64,000 nt of DNA from Massilia violaceinigra (GTDB lineage Bacteria; Pseudomonadota; Gammaproteobacteria; Burkholderiales; Burkholderiaceae_D): positions 4,836,001-4,900,000 of the forward strand of contig NZ_CP024608.1 in the NCBI RefSeq assembly GCF_002752675.1, read 5' to 3'. Both the position numbers and the translations under genes were made by a program. Shown in pieces: positions 12,759-22,725 of the stretch. The notes under the pieces were generated by a model. It ran no database searches and was not told the origin of the DNA. It saw nothing but the letters and a program-made list of their open reading frames with translations. Each line of letters starts with the position of its first letter. Positions within the stretch are counted from its first letter, which is position 1.

Positions 12759-15341
12759 TTACACGCGCAGCGCGTCGAGCAGGTCGGTTTCGAGCTGGAT
12801 CTGGTTGCGCGCGTTGTTGAGCACGGCGCCATCGACCAGGAACACGTCTTCCACCCGCTCGCCCAGGGTCATGATCTTGGCCGTGTGCAGGTTGATGCGG
12901 TAGCGCGTGAGCACGTTGGCGATGGCGTAGAGCAGCCCGGTGCGGTCGTTGGCCGCGATCGAGAGCAGGTAATACTGGCCGCGCTCGTCGGGCCGCAAGT
13001 CGACCGTCGGCGTGAGCGGAAAGGTGCGCGACAGGCGCGAGAGCCGGCCGCGCGTGGGCGCCGGCAAGGGCGCCTGCGAGGTCAGCAGTTCGCAAATCTC
13101 GTGCTCGATCAGGTTGATGATGTCGCGGTAGCTCTTGGCGAAGCTCTGCTCGGTCACCATGAAGGTATCGAGCGCGTAGCCATGCCGGGTCGTGTGGATC
13201 TTGGCGTCGAGAATGCTGAAATTCTTGCGGTCGAAATAGCTGCAGATGCGCGCGAACAGATCGGGCTGGTCCTTGGCATAGACCGCCACCTGCAAGCCTT
13301 CGCCGATCGGCGCCAGGCGGCATTTGACGACCGGCTTGACGCTGTCGAGCTTATCCCATAGCGAGCGCGTCTGCCAGGCGATGTCGGAGGCGTCGTGGCG
13401 CAGGAAGTAGGCGACGTCGAGCTGCTTCCACAAGTCGACGTGGGCGATGTCGGGCAGGCCGTACAGGCGCAGCGTGGCCATCGCTTCTTCCTGGCGGTTC
13501 TTCAGCTCGCGGTCGGCCGAATGCGGCTCGCCCCCCAGCACGCGCAAGGTCACGCGGTACAAGTCTTCGAGCAGCTTGGCCTTCCACGCGTTCCACACCT
13601 TGGGGCTGGTGCCGCGGATGTCGGCCACCGTGAGCAGGTACAGCGCGGTCAGGTGGCGTTCGTCCTTGACCACTTTGGCGAAGCTTTCGATCACGTCCGG
13701 GTCCGACAGGTCCTGCTTTTGCGCGACCTGCGACATGGTCAGGTGGTTTTCGACCAGGAACACCACCAGTTCGGTATCTTCCGAGCCGATGGCGTGGTCT
13801 TCGCAGAACTGGGCGGCGTCCACGGTGCCGAGCTTGGAATGGTCGCCGCCGCGGCCCTTGGCGATGTCGTGAAACAGCGCGGCCACGTACAGCAGCCAGG
13901 ACTTGCGGAAATTGGCGATCAGTTGGCTGCAGAATGGGTATTCGTGCGCGTGCTCGGTCATCGTGAAGCGGCGCATGTTGCGCACCACCATCAGGATATG
14001 CTGGTCGACCGTGTACACATGGAACAGGTCATGCTGCATCTGGCCCACGATGCGGCGAAAATTGGGCAGGTAGCGCCCCAGGATGCTGGTGTCGTTCATG
14101 CGCCGCAGCGCGTGCACCAGGCCCACCGGCGCCTGCAGGATGCGCAGGAACAAGGCGCGGTTGACCGGGTCTTCGCGGAATTTGGCGTCGATCTCGAAGC
14201 GCGCGTGCCACAGGGCGCGCATGGTGCGCGCCGTCATGCCCTTGAGGTGCGGGCGCTCGGTCATCAGCACGAACACTTCCAGCACTGTCGAGGGCTGCCT
14301 GGTGAAGGTGTCGTCCTGCGCGATGTCGATCAGGCCGTTGACATCGTTGAAGCGCTCGTTGATCGCCTCGGCCTCGTTGGCCTCGGGGAAGAGCTGCGCT
14401 TCGATATTCTGCAGCATGATGGTGTTGAGCTGGGTGACCGTCTTGGCCGCCCAGTAGTAGCGCTGCATCAGGTATTCGCTGGCGCGGCGGGCATTGATCC
14501 CTTCGCCGGTGGTTTTCAGGCCGAAGCTTTCCGCGATCGGGGTCTGGACGTCGAACACCAGGCGGTCTTCGCGCCGGTTGGCGTGCAGGTGCAGGCGCAC
14601 GCGGATATCCTTGAAGGCGCGCTCCTTTTCCATCAGCTGGCGCGCCTCGGTCTGGGTGATCAGGCCGCGCGTGGCCAGCTGGCTCCAGGAGTTCGCCAGT
14701 CCGGCCGCCTTGGCCACCCACAGGATCACCTGCAGGTCGCGCAGGCCGCCGGGGCTTTCCTTGACGTTGGGCTCCAGCGAGAACGCCGTGTCTTCGTATT
14801 TGGCGTGGCGCAGGCGCATTTCGGCCGCCTTGGCGTGGAAAAACGCACGCGGGTCGAGCGTGCCAAGGTAGCGTTCCTGCAATTGTTCGAACAGGACCGC
14901 ATCGCCGCACACCAGGCGCGCTTCGAGCAGGCTGGTTTGCACCGTGATGTCGGCCTTCGACTCGCTCATGCACTCCTCGATGGTGCGGATGCTCGAGCCG
15001 ATTTCCAGGCCCAGGTCCCACAGCATCTGCACCAGCTCTTCGAGCTTGGCCCGGGTGATGGCGTCGGCCGGTTCGGACAGCAGGATCAGCAGGTCGACAT
15101 CGGAAAACGGAAACAGTTCGCCGCGCCCGTAGCCGCCCACGCCCACCAGCGCGGTGGAGGCGGGCAGGCCGACCGTTTGCCACGCTTCGGCGAGCACCTC
15201 GTCGACGCTGTGGCGCAGGCCGCGCAGCAGCTTTTCGGGCTTGCCGTCGGCGCGGAAGGCGGCGATCAGCACCGCCCGCTCCGCCTTCAGCCTTTGCTTG
15301 AGGAGGTCGCGGGACTGCTTCTTGAGCGCGGCGGCGGGCAT
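12759..15341 (-). CDS. glnD: Bifunctional PII uridylyltransferase/uridylyl-removing enzyme GlnD
   Basis: GlnD senses glutamine and adds or removes UMP on PII proteins, setting nitrogen metabolism. The 860-residue protein has the full architecture. A nucleotidyltransferase domain carries [17 protein letters not shown] (residues 69-85). The GlnE/GlnD-type helical region comes next, then an HD hydrolase domain with [14 protein letters not shown] near residue 490. Two C-terminal ACT domains follow (about 690-765 and 790-860), the last with [15 protein letters not shown]. It lies 13 bases downstream of map, a standard betaproteobacterial map-glnD pair. Confidence 0.95.
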   Translation of the reverse strand: MPAAALKKQSRDLLKQRLKAERAVLIAAFRADGKPEKLLRGLRHSVDEVLAEAWQTVGLPASTALVGVGGYGRGELFPFSDVDLLILLSEPADAITRAKLEELVQMLWDLGLEIGSSIRTIEECMSESKADITVQTSLLEARLVCGDAVLFEQLQERYLGTLDPRAFFHAKAAEMRLRHAKYEDTAFSLEPNVKESPGGLRDLQVILWVAKAAGLANSWSQLATRGLITQTEARQLMEKERAFKDIRVRLHLHANRREDRLVFDVQTPIAESFGLKTTGEGINARRASEYLMQRYYWAAKTVTQLNTIMLQNIEAQLFPEANEAEAINERFNDVNGLIDIAQDDTFTRQPSTVLEVFVLMTERPHLKGMTARTMRALWHARFEIDAKFREDPVNRALFLRILQAPVGLVHALRRMNDTSILGRYLPNFRRIVGQMQHDLFHVYTVDQHILMVVRNMRRFTMTEHAHEYPFCSQLIANFRKSWLLYVAALFHDIAKGRGGDHSKLGTVDAAQFCEDHAIGSEDTELVVFLVENHLTMSQVAQKQDLSDPDVIESFAKVVKDERHLTALYLLTVADIRGTSPKVWNAWKAKLLEDLYRVTLRVLGGEPHSADRELKNRQEEAMATLRLYGLPDIAHVDLWKQLDVAYFLRHDASDIAWQTRSLWDKLDSVKPVVKCRLAPIGEGLQVAVYAKDQPDLFARICSYFDRKNFSILDAKIHTTRHGYALDTFMVTEQSFAKSYRDIINLIEHEICELLTSQAPLPAPTRGRLSRLSRTFPLTPTVDLRPDERGQYYLLSIAANDRTGLLYAIANVLTRYRINLHTAKIMTLGERVEDVFLVDGAVLNNARNQIQLETDLLDALRV

Positions 15342-15354
15342 GGCGGGATTCGCC

Positions 15355-16182
15355 TTAGGCCGTGACGGCCTGGCTGGCCTCGGTGATGAAGGCCGGCGGC
15401 GGTGGCGAACCGGCCGAGACGGTCAGCACTTCGTAGCCGGTCTCGGTGACCAGGATCGTGTGTTCCCACTGGGCCGACGGTTTCTTGTCCTTGGTCTTGA
15501 TGGTCCAGCCATCGCCCATTTCCTTGATCTCGCGGCGGCCGGCGTTGATCATCGGCTCGATGGTGAAGATCATGCCCGCTTCCAGGCGCTCCAGGGTGCC
15601 GGGACGGCCGTAGTGCAGCACCTGCGGCTCTTCGTGAAAGACCTTGCCGATGCCGTGGCCGCAGAATTCGCGCACCACGCTGTAGCCGTTCTTTTCGGCG
15701 TGCTGCTGGATCACGTGGCCGATGTCGCCCAGGTGCGCGCCCGGCTTGACCTGGGCAATGCCGAGCCACATGCATTCGTAGGTGACTTCGGAGAGGCGCT
15801 TGGCCAGGATCGACGGTTTGCCGACCAGGAACATGCGGCTGTTGTCGCCGTGGTAGCCATCCTTGATGACGGTGATGTCGAGGTTGACCATGTCGCCATC
15901 CTTGAGCACCTTATCGCCCGGAATGCCGTGGCAGATCACGTCGTTGACGGAGGTGCAGATGGCTTTCGGATAGGGCGTGTAGCCCGGCGGGCAATAGTTC
16001 AGCGGGGCGGGGATGGTGCCCTGTACGTTCACCATGTATTCGTGGCAAAGACGGTCCAGTTCGCCCGTGGTGACGCCGACCTTGACGAAGGGCGTGATGT
16101 AGTCGAGCACTTCGGAGCCGAGCCGGCCGGCGATGCGCATGCCTTCGATGTCGGCGGGGGATTTGATCGAGATGTTGGACAT
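15355..16182 (-). CDS. map: Type I methionine aminopeptidase
   Basis: Map removes the initiator methionine after deformylation. In this 275-residue protein the five metal ligands are all present: Asp102, Asp113, His176, Glu209 and Glu240 (LDITV, GDNSRMF, CGHGIG, FTIEPM, WEHTIL). The ATG at 16182 gives the usual [15 protein letters not shown] start; the frame stays open 23 codons further without a plausible leader. The C-terminal tail ([16 protein letters not shown]) is a short low-complexity extension. It is transcribed divergently from rpsB across a 498-base gap. Confidence 0.95.
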   Translation of the reverse strand: MSNISIKSPADIEGMRIAGRLGSEVLDYITPFVKVGVTTGELDRLCHEYMVNVQGTIPAPLNYCPPGYTPYPKAICTSVNDVICHGIPGDKVLKDGDMVNLDITVIKDGYHGDNSRMFLVGKPSILAKRLSEVTYECMWLGIAQVKPGAHLGDIGHVIQQHAEKNGYSVVREFCGHGIGKVFHEEPQVLHYGRPGTLERLEAGMIFTIEPMINAGRREIKEMGDGWTIKTKDKKPSAQWEHTILVTETGYEVLTVSAGSPPPPAFITEASQAVTA

Positions 16183-16260
16183 AAGTTGGCAATCAGCAAT
16201 AAAACGGTAAGAATCAGTAACAGCGGGATGGTGGTGCGAAAACCCGTGCAAATATGGTGA

Positions 16261-16272
16261 CCATTATAATGG
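16261..16272. promoter_or_regulatory. Palindromic -10-like box upstream of map
   Basis: The 12-base palindrome CCATTATAATGG presents TATAAT on both strands about 80 bases upstream of map, and sits next to a second small inverted repeat (ATGGT-G-ACCAT). A minus-strand promoter for map-glnD is the natural reading. I see no matching -35 hexamer at 17-18 bases on either strand, so this stays a weak call. Confidence 0.3.
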
Positions 16273-16600
16273 ATAACGCACGCGTCGCTCCCGTGAGTCC
16301 GTCGCTCGTTGCGCTCGCCGCCGCGCGTGGCGCAGCTACTCGTCGTTCCTGCCATTGGCAGAAACGACTTCCCGCGCCAAGGCGGCACTCTGCGGGAACG
16401 CATGCGTTCCCCCTAAGGTCGTGCTGCAACCGATGAGCGACAAACTTGGATTCCCGCCTGCGCGGGAATGACGGGGCAGGCGGTAACGATGCCGGCGGCG
16501 AAAGCACATCGTGATGCTTGAAATAATCCCCAAATGCGGTTAGAATCTCGGGTTGCTTGAATTCGCTTTCGAGCAATGTTGTTAAGTAATGCCACAAATC
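16273..16600. other. Intergenic mosaic between map and rpsB with REP-like hairpins
   Basis: This non-coding stretch contains several stem-loops. An imperfect 12-bp stem at 16342-16368 pairs GTCGTT with AACGAC around CTGCC/GGCAG. A perfect stem follows at 16450-16469 (separate entry). The composition and the nesting of palindromes resemble dispersed intergenic repeat elements rather than a gene. Short reading frames here lack start signals or recognisable protein sequence. Confidence 0.45.
16450..16469. repeat. REP-like palindrome ATTCCCGC-ctgc-GCGGGAAT
   Basis: A perfect 8-bp inverted repeat with a 4-base loop lies in the map-rpsB gap. The core ATTCCCGC...GCGGGAAT flanked by TTGG and GACG is a common dispersed intergenic palindrome in Neisseria, beta- and gammaproteobacterial genomes. 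A related TTCCCGC...GCGGGAA stem occurs at 57106-57126 in this window. There is no T tract, so terminator function is unlikely. Confidence 0.6.
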
Positions 16601-16601
16601 T

Positions 16602-16610
16602 TGTTAAAAT
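16602..16610 (+). promoter_or_regulatory. Candidate extended -10 promoter for rpsB-tsf
   Basis: TGTTAAAAT fits the TGnTATAAT extended -10 pattern with one mismatch in the hexamer. It lies 71 bases before the rpsB start. A good -35 is not visible, as is usual for extended -10 promoters. Transcription would begin near 16617, placing the 16614-16657 hairpin at the very 5' end of the transcript. Confidence 0.4.
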
Positions 16611-16613
16611 CGC

Positions 16614-16657
16614 GAATCCGGTCGCAAAGGGTGCCTGTATGGTGACTGACCGGATTC
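16614..16657 (+). promoter_or_regulatory. 5' leader hairpin of rpsB
   Basis: A perfect 10-bp inverted repeat (GAATCCGGTC / GACCGGATTC) encloses a 24-nt loop and ends 23 bases before the rpsB ATG, just ahead of its CTGGAG ribosome binding site. In enteric bacteria S2 represses its own rpsB-tsf mRNA through a structured leader. This hairpin is well placed for such autogenous control, but homology to the known rpsB leader motif is not established here. Confidence 0.5.
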
Positions 16658-16680
16658 CAGACCCAACCCTGGAGAATTAC

Positions 16681-17430
16681 ATGTCCGTAACAATGCGTGA
16701 AATGCTGGAAGCCGGTGTCCACTTCGGTCACCAAACCCGTTTTTGGAACCCAAAAATGGCGCCGTTCATTTTCGGCCACCGCAACAAGATTCATATCATC
16801 AACTTGGAAAAGACGATGGGTATGTATCAGGAAGCCATGAAAACCATCAAGCAAGTCGCGTCGAACCGCGGCACGATCCTGATGGTCGGCACCAAGCGTC
16901 AAGCGCGCGAAATCATCGCCGCTGAAGCTGCACGTGCTGGCGTTCCTTTCGTCGACCAGCGCTGGTTGGGCGGCATGCTGACCAACTTCAAAACCATCAA
17001 GACCTCGATCAAGCGCCTGAAAGACATGGAAGCGCAAGTTGAAGACGGTTCGGTTGAGAAGCTGTCGAAAAAAGAAGGCCTGATGTTCCAACGCGAAATG
17101 ATCAAGCTGCAAAAAGCCATCGGCGGTATCAAGGACATGGGCGGCGTTCCTGACGCAATCTTCGTCGTCGACGTCGGCTACCACAAAGGCGCGATCACCG
17201 AAGCCGGCAAGCTGGGCATCCCTGTTATCGGCATCGTCGATACCAACCACTCGCCAGAAGGCGTGACCCACGTCATTCCAGGCAACGACGATTCGTCCAA
17301 AGCGATCATGCTGTACGCCCGTGGCGTTGCTGATGCGATCCTGGAAGGCCGTGCAAACGCCTCCAACGAAATCGTTGAACTGGTTAAATCGGCTGGCGAC
17401 GAGTTCGTCGAAGTCTCCGAGCAGGCTTAA
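16681..17430 (+). CDS. rpsB: 30S ribosomal protein S2
   Basis: S2 is a primary component of the 30S subunit platform that helps bind S1. The 249-residue sequence is unmistakable: [50 protein letters not shown] and the [12 protein letters not shown] region. The chosen ATG follows CTGGAGAATTAC; the upstream in-frame extension reaches into the leader hairpin and is not coding. It is followed by a hairpin and a terminator-like element before tsf. Confidence 0.98.
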   Translation: MSVTMREMLEAGVHFGHQTRFWNPKMAPFIFGHRNKIHIINLEKTMGMYQEAMKTIKQVASNRGTILMVGTKRQAREIIAAEAARAGVPFVDQRWLGGMLTNFKTIKTSIKRLKDMEAQVEDGSVEKLSKKEGLMFQREMIKLQKAIGGIKDMGGVPDAIFVVDVGYHKGAITEAGKLGIPVIGIVDTNHSPEGVTHVIPGNDDSSKAIMLYARGVADAILEGRANASNEIVELVKSAGDEFVEVSEQA

Positions 17431-17432
17431 TT

Positions 17433-17496
17433 GCCTCAGGCGCCCCTGAGGCGCCGCGGAAATCAAAAGGGGTAGCAGCAGCTCCCCCTTTTTTTT
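17433..17496 (+). terminator. Tandem hairpins and U-tract between rpsB and tsf (attenuator/partial terminator)
   Basis: Three bases after the rpsB stop lies a perfect stem GCCTCAGG-cgcc-CCTGAGGC (17433-17452). A second stem follows, AAAAGGGG (17465-17472) pairing with the CCCC/TTTT region at 17485-17492, running into eight Ts (17489-17496). The second element looks like a Rho-independent terminator. Because tsf starts only 33 bases later and normally shares the rpsB promoter, partial termination that lowers tsf relative to rpsB is the likely role. Confidence 0.7.
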
Positions 17497-17529
17497 AAAC
17501 AGAATATGTCACAAATTTAGGAGAAACAC

Positions 17530-18438
17530 ATGGCAGCGATTACAGCAGCGATGGTAGGCGAACTGCGCGCGAAAACCGACGCACCGATGATGCAATGCAA
17601 AAAAGCACTGACCGAAGCCGATGGCGACATGGCACGTGCGGAAGAAATCCTGCGCGTCAAACTGGGCACCAAAGCGACCAGCAACGCTACCCGCATCACC
17701 GCTGAAGGCGTTGTAGCAACCTTCATCGCTGGCAATGTCGGCGCCCTGGTTGAAGTCAACAGCGAAACCGACTTCGTTGCCAAGAACGACGACTTCCTGG
17801 CACTGGCGAACAACGCCGCGCGCCTGGTTGCGGAAAACAACCCTGCCGACGTCGCAGCCCTGCTGGCCCTGCCACTCGATGGCAAGACCCTGGACGAAGT
17901 GCGTATCGCCCTGATCGGCAAGATCGGCGAAAACATGACGATCCGCCGCTTCCAGCGTTTCGACACCACCGGCAAGCTGGCCTCGTACCTGCACGGCACC
18001 CGTATCGGTGTTGTGGTCGACTTCGAAGGCGCCGACGAGCAAGTTGGTAAAGACGTGGCCATGCACATCGCAGCCATGAAGCCAGTGTCGCTGTCGTCGG
18101 ACCAGGTGCCTGCTGAACTGATCGAAAAAGAGCGCTCGGTTGCTGCTCTGAAAGCTCAGGAAGATGCGGACAAAGCCGTTGCCGAAGGCAAGCCGGTACA
18201 ATCGGCTGAAATCCTGGCCAAGCGCCTGGAAGGCTCGATCCAGAAGTATCTGAAAGAAGTGTCGCTGCTGAACCAATCGTTCGTCAAGAACGACAAGCAA
18301 TCGATCGAACAGATGCTGAAAGAAAAAAGCACCACCGTGAAAGCATTCACGATGTATGTCGTTGGTGAAGGCATTGAGAAAAAGCAAGACGATTTCGCTG
18401 CAGAGGTTGCGGCGCAAATGGCTGCTAACAAGCAGTAA
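17530..18438 (+). CDS. tsf: Translation elongation factor Ts
   Basis: EF-Ts recycles EF-Tu-GDP to the GTP form. The 302-residue protein has the N-terminal UBA-like helix bundle ([19 protein letters not shown]). The nucleotide-exchange motif TDFVAKN lies at residues 80-86. The C-terminal coiled-coil/dimerisation part includes EIANKR-like [29 protein letters not shown] precedes the ATG. It is followed directly by a strong terminator. Confidence 0.97.
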   Translation: MAAITAAMVGELRAKTDAPMMQCKKALTEADGDMARAEEILRVKLGTKATSNATRITAEGVVATFIAGNVGALVEVNSETDFVAKNDDFLALANNAARLVAENNPADVAALLALPLDGKTLDEVRIALIGKIGENMTIRRFQRFDTTGKLASYLHGTRIGVVVDFEGADEQVGKDVAMHIAAMKPVSLSSDQVPAELIEKERSVAALKAQEDADKAVAEGKPVQSAEILAKRLEGSIQKYLKEVSLLNQSFVKNDKQSIEQMLKEKSTTVKAFTMYVVGEGIEKKQDDFAAEVAAQMAANKQ

Positions 18439-18447
18439 GTGTGAAAG

Positions 18448-18470
18448 CGGGCCGGAAGGCCCGTTTTTTT
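18448..18470 (+). terminator. Rho-independent terminator after tsf
   Basis: A perfect stem CGGGCC-ggaa-GGCCCG with a GNRA-type loop is followed immediately by seven Ts, 9 bases after the tsf stop. It has the geometry of an intrinsic terminator and separates rpsB-tsf from pyrH. Confidence 0.88.
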
Positions 18471-18540
18471 AATCTGTGCACATGAAAGTGTGCGCACGGC
18501 AAGACCGAATACAAACCGTCATTTTTTGGAGCCCACCCCC

Positions 18541-19257
18541 ATGTCGAAACCAGCCTACAAACGCGTACTCCTGAAATTGTCTGGCGAAGCACTGATGGGC
18601 GATGATCCTTACGGCATCAACCGCGCCACCATCGAGCGCATGGTCGCCGATGTCGCGGAAGTAGCGAACCTGGGCGTGGAACTGGCCGTCGTCATCGGCG
18701 GCGGCAACATCTTCCGCGGCGTCGCACCCGGCGCCCAGGGCATGGACCGCGCCACGGCCGATTACATGGGCATGCTGGCCACCGTGATGAACGCGCTGGC
18801 CCTGGCTGACGCCATGCGCCACGTCGGCATCGTCGCCCGCGTCATGTCGGCGATTGCCATCGAACAGGTGGTCGAGCCTTACGTGCGCCCGAAAGCGCTG
18901 CAATACCTGGAAGAAGGCAAGGTCGTCGTGTTCGCCGCTGGCACCGGCAATCCCTTCTTCACCACCGATACCGCCGCCGCGCTGCGCGGGTCGGAAATCA
19001 GCGCCGAAATCGTGCTCAAGGCCACCAAGGTCGACGGCGTCTACACCGCCGACCCGAAAAAGGACCCGAACGCCACGCGCTACGAGTCGATCACGTTCGA
19101 CGAAGCCATTTCCAAGCACCTGCAGGTGATGGATGCGACCGCGTTCGCGCTGTGCCGCGACCAGAAGCTGCCGATCAAGGTGTTCTCCATCGTCAAGCCG
19201 GGCGCGCTCAAGCGCGTGATCATGGGCGAAGACGAAGGTACACTGGTACACGTTTAA
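18541..19257 (+). CDS. pyrH: UMP kinase
   Basis: PyrH phosphorylates UMP to UDP and is allosterically controlled by GTP and UTP. This 238-residue member of the amino-acid-kinase superfamily shows [59 protein letters not shown] and the [13 protein letters not shown] nucleotide loop. The ATG at 18541 follows TTTTGGAG with a long 10-base spacing; 17 in-frame upstream codons are non-coding. It sits in the conserved rpsB-tsf-pyrH-frr order. Confidence 0.97.
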   Translation: MSKPAYKRVLLKLSGEALMGDDPYGINRATIERMVADVAEVANLGVELAVVIGGGNIFRGVAPGAQGMDRATADYMGMLATVMNALALADAMRHVGIVARVMSAIAIEQVVEPYVRPKALQYLEEGKVVVFAAGTGNPFFTTDTAAALRGSEISAEIVLKATKVDGVYTADPKKDPNATRYESITFDEAISKHLQVMDATAFALCRDQKLPIKVFSIVKPGALKRVIMGEDEGTLVHV

Positions 19258-19284
19258 TATCATTCAGAGCTACAGGAGAGCAGC

Positions 19285-19845
19285 ATGACTATCGCTGACG
19301 TCAAGAAAAACGCGCAAGAGCGCATGAACAAGTCGATCGACACCCTCAAGAGCGATCTGGCCAAGGTCCGCACCGGCCGCGCCCACACGGGTATCCTCGA
19401 TCACATCATGGTCGATTACTATGGCTCGGCCACCGCGCTGACCCAGATCGCCAACGTGACGCTGATCGACGCCCGCACCATCGGCGTGCAGCCGTGGGAA
19501 AAGAAGATGCTGACCACCGTCGAAAAGGCGATCCGCGATTCCGACCTCGGTCTCAATCCTTCGTCGCAGGGCGACATGATCCGCGTACCGACCCCGCCGC
19601 TGACCGAAGAACGCCGCAAGGAAATGGTCAAGCTGGTCAAGGGCGAGGCGGAAGATGCCAAGATCGCGATCCGCAACATCCGCCGCGATGCCAACGAGTC
19701 GCTGAAAAAGCTGGTCAAGGACAAGGCTTGCTCCGAAGACGACGAGCGTCGCGCATCGGAAGAAATCCAGAAACTGACCGACAAGTTTGTCATCGACGTC
19801 GATAAACTGGTTGCGGAAAAAGAAAAAGAAGTCCTGACGGTGTAG
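19285..19845 (+). CDS. frr: Ribosome recycling factor
   Basis: RRF splits the post-termination ribosome together with EF-G. The 186-residue protein has the typical triple-helix bundle sequence, including [22 protein letters not shown], the central beta domain ([18 protein letters not shown]), [23 protein letters not shown] and a highly charged C-terminal helix. CAGGAGAGCAGC precedes the ATG. It lies 27 bases after pyrH and is likely co-transcribed with it. Confidence 0.97.
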   Translation: MTIADVKKNAQERMNKSIDTLKSDLAKVRTGRAHTGILDHIMVDYYGSATALTQIANVTLIDARTIGVQPWEKKMLTTVEKAIRDSDLGLNPSSQGDMIRVPTPPLTEERRKEMVKLVKGEAEDAKIAIRNIRRDANESLKKLVKDKACSEDDERRASEEIQKLTDKFVIDVDKLVAEKEKEVLTV

Positions 19846-19936
19846 AGTCAGGGGGTGACGCCACGGCAGGGTCTGCCCACGCGGAGGCGGACCTGGCGTC
19901 CGCTTCCCATGCATTTGTTCTAGATAGTCTGGATTT

Positions 19937-20689
19937 ATGATCTATAAAAGTTCGACGACAGCAGTACCCGAAGTAGCCCGCGTGCCGCGCCATGTGGCCA
20001 TCATCATGGACGGCAACGGCCGTTGGGCCACCAAGCGCTTTTTGCCGCGCGTGGCCGGCCACGTCAAGGGCGTCGAAGCCGTGCGCGGCTGCGTAGAAGC
20101 GTGCGTGCAGCGCGGCATCGAGTACCTTACCCTGTTCGCCTTTTCCTCCGAAAACTGGCGCCGCCCCGAAGAAGAAGTGTCGCTGCTGATGCGCCTGTTC
20201 GTCACCGCGCTCGAACGCGAAGTGGCGAAGATGCACGCGAACAATATCCGCCTGAAAGTCGTGGGCGATTTGTCGCGTTTCGATTCCAAGCTGCAAGATA
20301 TGATTGCCTCGGCCGAGCGCCGCACCGCCAACAACACGCGCCTGACGGTGACCATTTGCGCCAACTATGGCGGCCGCTGGGACATCATGCAGGCCACCAG
20401 CAAGATGGTTGCCGCCAATCCTGGCCTGACCAGCTTTGCCGAAGAGCAGCTGGCTGAACACCTGGCCATGGCGTACGCGCCCGAGCCCGACCTGTTCATC
20501 CGCACCGGCGGGGAAGAGCGCATTTCCAACTTCCTGCTGTGGCAGCTGGCCTATTCGGAGCTGTATTTCACCGATACCTACTGGCCCGATTTCTCGATCG
20601 AGTCCCTGGATGCGGCGATCGCATCCTATCAAAGCCGCGAGCGCCGCTTCGGGCGTACGGGCGACCAACTGGCTGAAAAGAAAAGCTGA
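19937..20689 (+). CDS. uppS: Undecaprenyl diphosphate synthase
   Basis: UppS extends farnesyl-PP to the C55 carrier lipid used for peptidoglycan and O-antigen. The 250-residue cis-prenyltransferase has [12 protein letters not shown] with catalytic Asp25, [26 protein letters not shown], and the C-terminal [20 protein letters not shown] motif. It lies 91 bases after frr, in a gap holding a small GC-rich hairpin without a T tract, and its last base pair overlaps the cdsA start. Confidence 0.96.
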   Translation: MIYKSSTTAVPEVARVPRHVAIIMDGNGRWATKRFLPRVAGHVKGVEAVRGCVEACVQRGIEYLTLFAFSSENWRRPEEEVSLLMRLFVTALEREVAKMHANNIRLKVVGDLSRFDSKLQDMIASAERRTANNTRLTVTICANYGGRWDIMQATSKMVAANPGLTSFAEEQLAEHLAMAYAPEPDLFIRTGGEERISNFLLWQLAYSELYFTDTYWPDFSIESLDAAIASYQSRERRFGRTGDQLAEKKS

Positions 20690-21522
20690 TGCTAATTACC
20701 CGGATCATCACCGCCGTCGTGTTGCTGGTCGTCTTGCTGGCGGTGCTGTTCGGCGGGTATTACCCCGCTTTCGCCGCGGTCGTCCTGCTATTTCTCACGG
20801 CGGCCATCACCGAAAGCTTTCAGCTGTTCAGGTCGTCGCGCAAGCAATCGTTCCTGATCGCCCTGTTCTGGAGCGCGGCCTTTGCCTACGCCTTCCTGTA
20901 TAACGACAATAGCGCCGTCAAGTTCTGGTTCGGCCTGTCGACCTTGCTGTGGCTGTTCCGCTTCGTGCCCTCGCTCAAAGTAGGCTTGCCGCCGGCCGAA
21001 GGCGGCCGCAACACCATGATGGCCACCATGTACGCGATCTCGATCGTGGCCTGTTTTGCCGCCATCGTGCTGTTCTTCAAGCAGTCCGCCGTATATCTGC
21101 TGTCGGTGCTGGCGCTGGTCTGGATCGCCGACATCGGTGCCTATTTCTCCGGCAAGGCCTTCGGCAAGCGCAAGCTGGCGCCGTCGATTTCGCCAGGCAA
21201 ATCGTGGGAAGGCGCCATCGGCGGCGGCATTGCCGTGCTGCTGATCGCCAGCCTCTCCGTGCTGTTCGGCGGCCCGCTGCTGGCCGATACCTTCGCCGTC
21301 GCCCTCCAGGCCAAGCTCGGCTGGGCCGGTGCGCTGGCGGTGCTGGTGGTGATCGTGGCCGCCAGCGTGGTGGGCGACCTGTTCGAGTCGCAGCTCAAGC
21401 GCCGCGCCGGCGTCAAGGACAGCAGCAACCTGCTGCCGGGCCACGGCGGCGTGCTCGACCGCATCGATGCGCTGGTGCCGGTGCTGCCGCTTGCGGCCCT
21501 GATCCATACCGGGCTGCTTTGA
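20689..21522 (+). CDS. cdsA: Phosphatidate cytidylyltransferase
   Basis: CdsA makes CDP-diacylglycerol, the branch-point precursor for all phospholipids. The 277-residue membrane protein has about eight hydrophobic segments and the family signature near the C terminus (SNLLPGHGGVLDRIDALV), preceded by SISPGKSWEGAIGG. Its ATG overlaps the uppS stop by one base. It is followed by dxr within 21 bases. Confidence 0.95.
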   Translation: MLITRIITAVVLLVVLLAVLFGGYYPAFAAVVLLFLTAAITESFQLFRSSRKQSFLIALFWSAAFAYAFLYNDNSAVKFWFGLSTLLWLFRFVPSLKVGLPPAEGGRNTMMATMYAISIVACFAAIVLFFKQSAVYLLSVLALVWIADIGAYFSGKAFGKRKLAPSISPGKSWEGAIGGGIAVLLIASLSVLFGGPLLADTFAVALQAKLGWAGALAVLVVIVAASVVGDLFESQLKRRAGVKDSSNLLPGHGGVLDRIDALVPVLPLAALIHTGLL

Positions 21523-21543
21523 ACGAAGTTTGAAAGTACAACT

Positions 21544-22725
21544 ATGCAACGCATCACCATTTTAGGCGCGACCGGTTCGATCGGCGTGTCCACCCTGGAC
21601 GTGCTTGCACGCCATCCCGATAAATACCAGGTGTATGCGCTCAGCGCGCATGCCAAGGTGGAAGAGCTGGCCGAGCAGTGCGCACGCTTCCGGCCGGCGC
21701 GCGCCGTGGTCGGCAGCGCCGATGCCGCCGCCCGCCTGACCGCCTTGCTGCGCGAACGCGACCTGGGCACCCAGGTCGAATACGGCGAAGCCGCGCTCTG
21801 CTCGATCGCCGCCAGTGCCGAGACCGACACCGTGATGGCCGCCATCGTCGGCGCCGCCGGCCTGGCTCCGACCCTGGCCGCAGCCCGTGCCGGCAAGAAA
21901 ATTTTGCTCGCGAACAAGGAAGCACTGGTCATGTCCGGCCAGCTGTTCATGGACGCAGTGCACGAGCATGGCGCCACCTTGCTGCCGATCGACAGCGAGC
22001 ACAACGCCATTTTCCAGTCGCTGCCGCAATCCTACGCGCGCCAGCCCGGCGCCGCGGGCGTGGCCAAGATCCTGCTGACCGCGTCCGGCGGCCCGTTCTT
22101 GAACCGCGCGGTCGAGACGCTCGAACACGTCACCCCCGACGAAGCCTGCAAGCACCCGAACTGGGTCATGGGGCGCAAGATTTCGGTCGACTCGGCCACC
22201 ATGATGAACAAGGGCCTGGAAGTGATCGAGGCGCACTGGCTGTTCGGCGCGCCGGCCGCGCTGATCGAGGTGGTGATCCACCCGCAAAGCGTGATCCATT
22301 CGATGGTGTCCTACGTGGACGGCTCGGTCATCGCCGAACTGGGCAACCCCGACATGCGCACCCCGATTGCGAATGCCCTCGCATTTCCTGAGCGCATCGA
22401 ATCCGGCGTGGCCCAGCTCGACCTGACCAGCATTGGCACCCTGCAGTTCCACAAGCCCGATTTCGCGCGCTTTCCCTGCCTGGCGCTGGCCTTCGAGTCG
22501 CTTGAAGCGGGCGGCACCGCGCCGGCTCTGCTCAACGCGGCCAACGAAGTGGCGGTGCAAGCCTTCCTGGAACGCCGCATCGGCTTTCGCGACATCGACC
22601 GCGTGATCGCGCGCGTCATGCACGAGAACGACCACCACGCGGCGACCAGCATCGACGCGGTACTGGCGTGCGACGCGCGCGCCCGCGCCGCCGCCGGCAG
22701 CATCGTCGCCGGCCTGGCCAGATGA
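21544..22725 (+). CDS. dxr: 1-deoxy-D-xylulose 5-phosphate reductoisomerase
   Basis: Dxr (IspC) performs the first committed step of the MEP isoprenoid pathway, feeding UppS encoded just upstream. The 393-residue protein has the NADPH-binding GATGSIG loop (residues 8-14), [25 protein letters not shown] and SASGGPFL-type [11 protein letters not shown]. The metal and substrate segment is [23 protein letters not shown]. It ends in ATGA overlap with rseP. Confidence 0.96.
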   Translation: MQRITILGATGSIGVSTLDVLARHPDKYQVYALSAHAKVEELAEQCARFRPARAVVGSADAAARLTALLRERDLGTQVEYGEAALCSIAASAETDTVMAAIVGAAGLAPTLAAARAGKKILLANKEALVMSGQLFMDAVHEHGATLLPIDSEHNAIFQSLPQSYARQPGAAGVAKILLTASGGPFLNRAVETLEHVTPDEACKHPNWVMGRKISVDSATMMNKGLEVIEAHWLFGAPAALIEVVIHPQSVIHSMVSYVDGSVIAELGNPDMRTPIANALAFPERIESGVAQLDLTSIGTLQFHKPDFARFPCLALAFESLEAGGTAPALLNAANEVAVQAFLERRIGFRDIDRVIARVMHENDHHAATSIDAVLACDARARAAAGSIVAGLAR

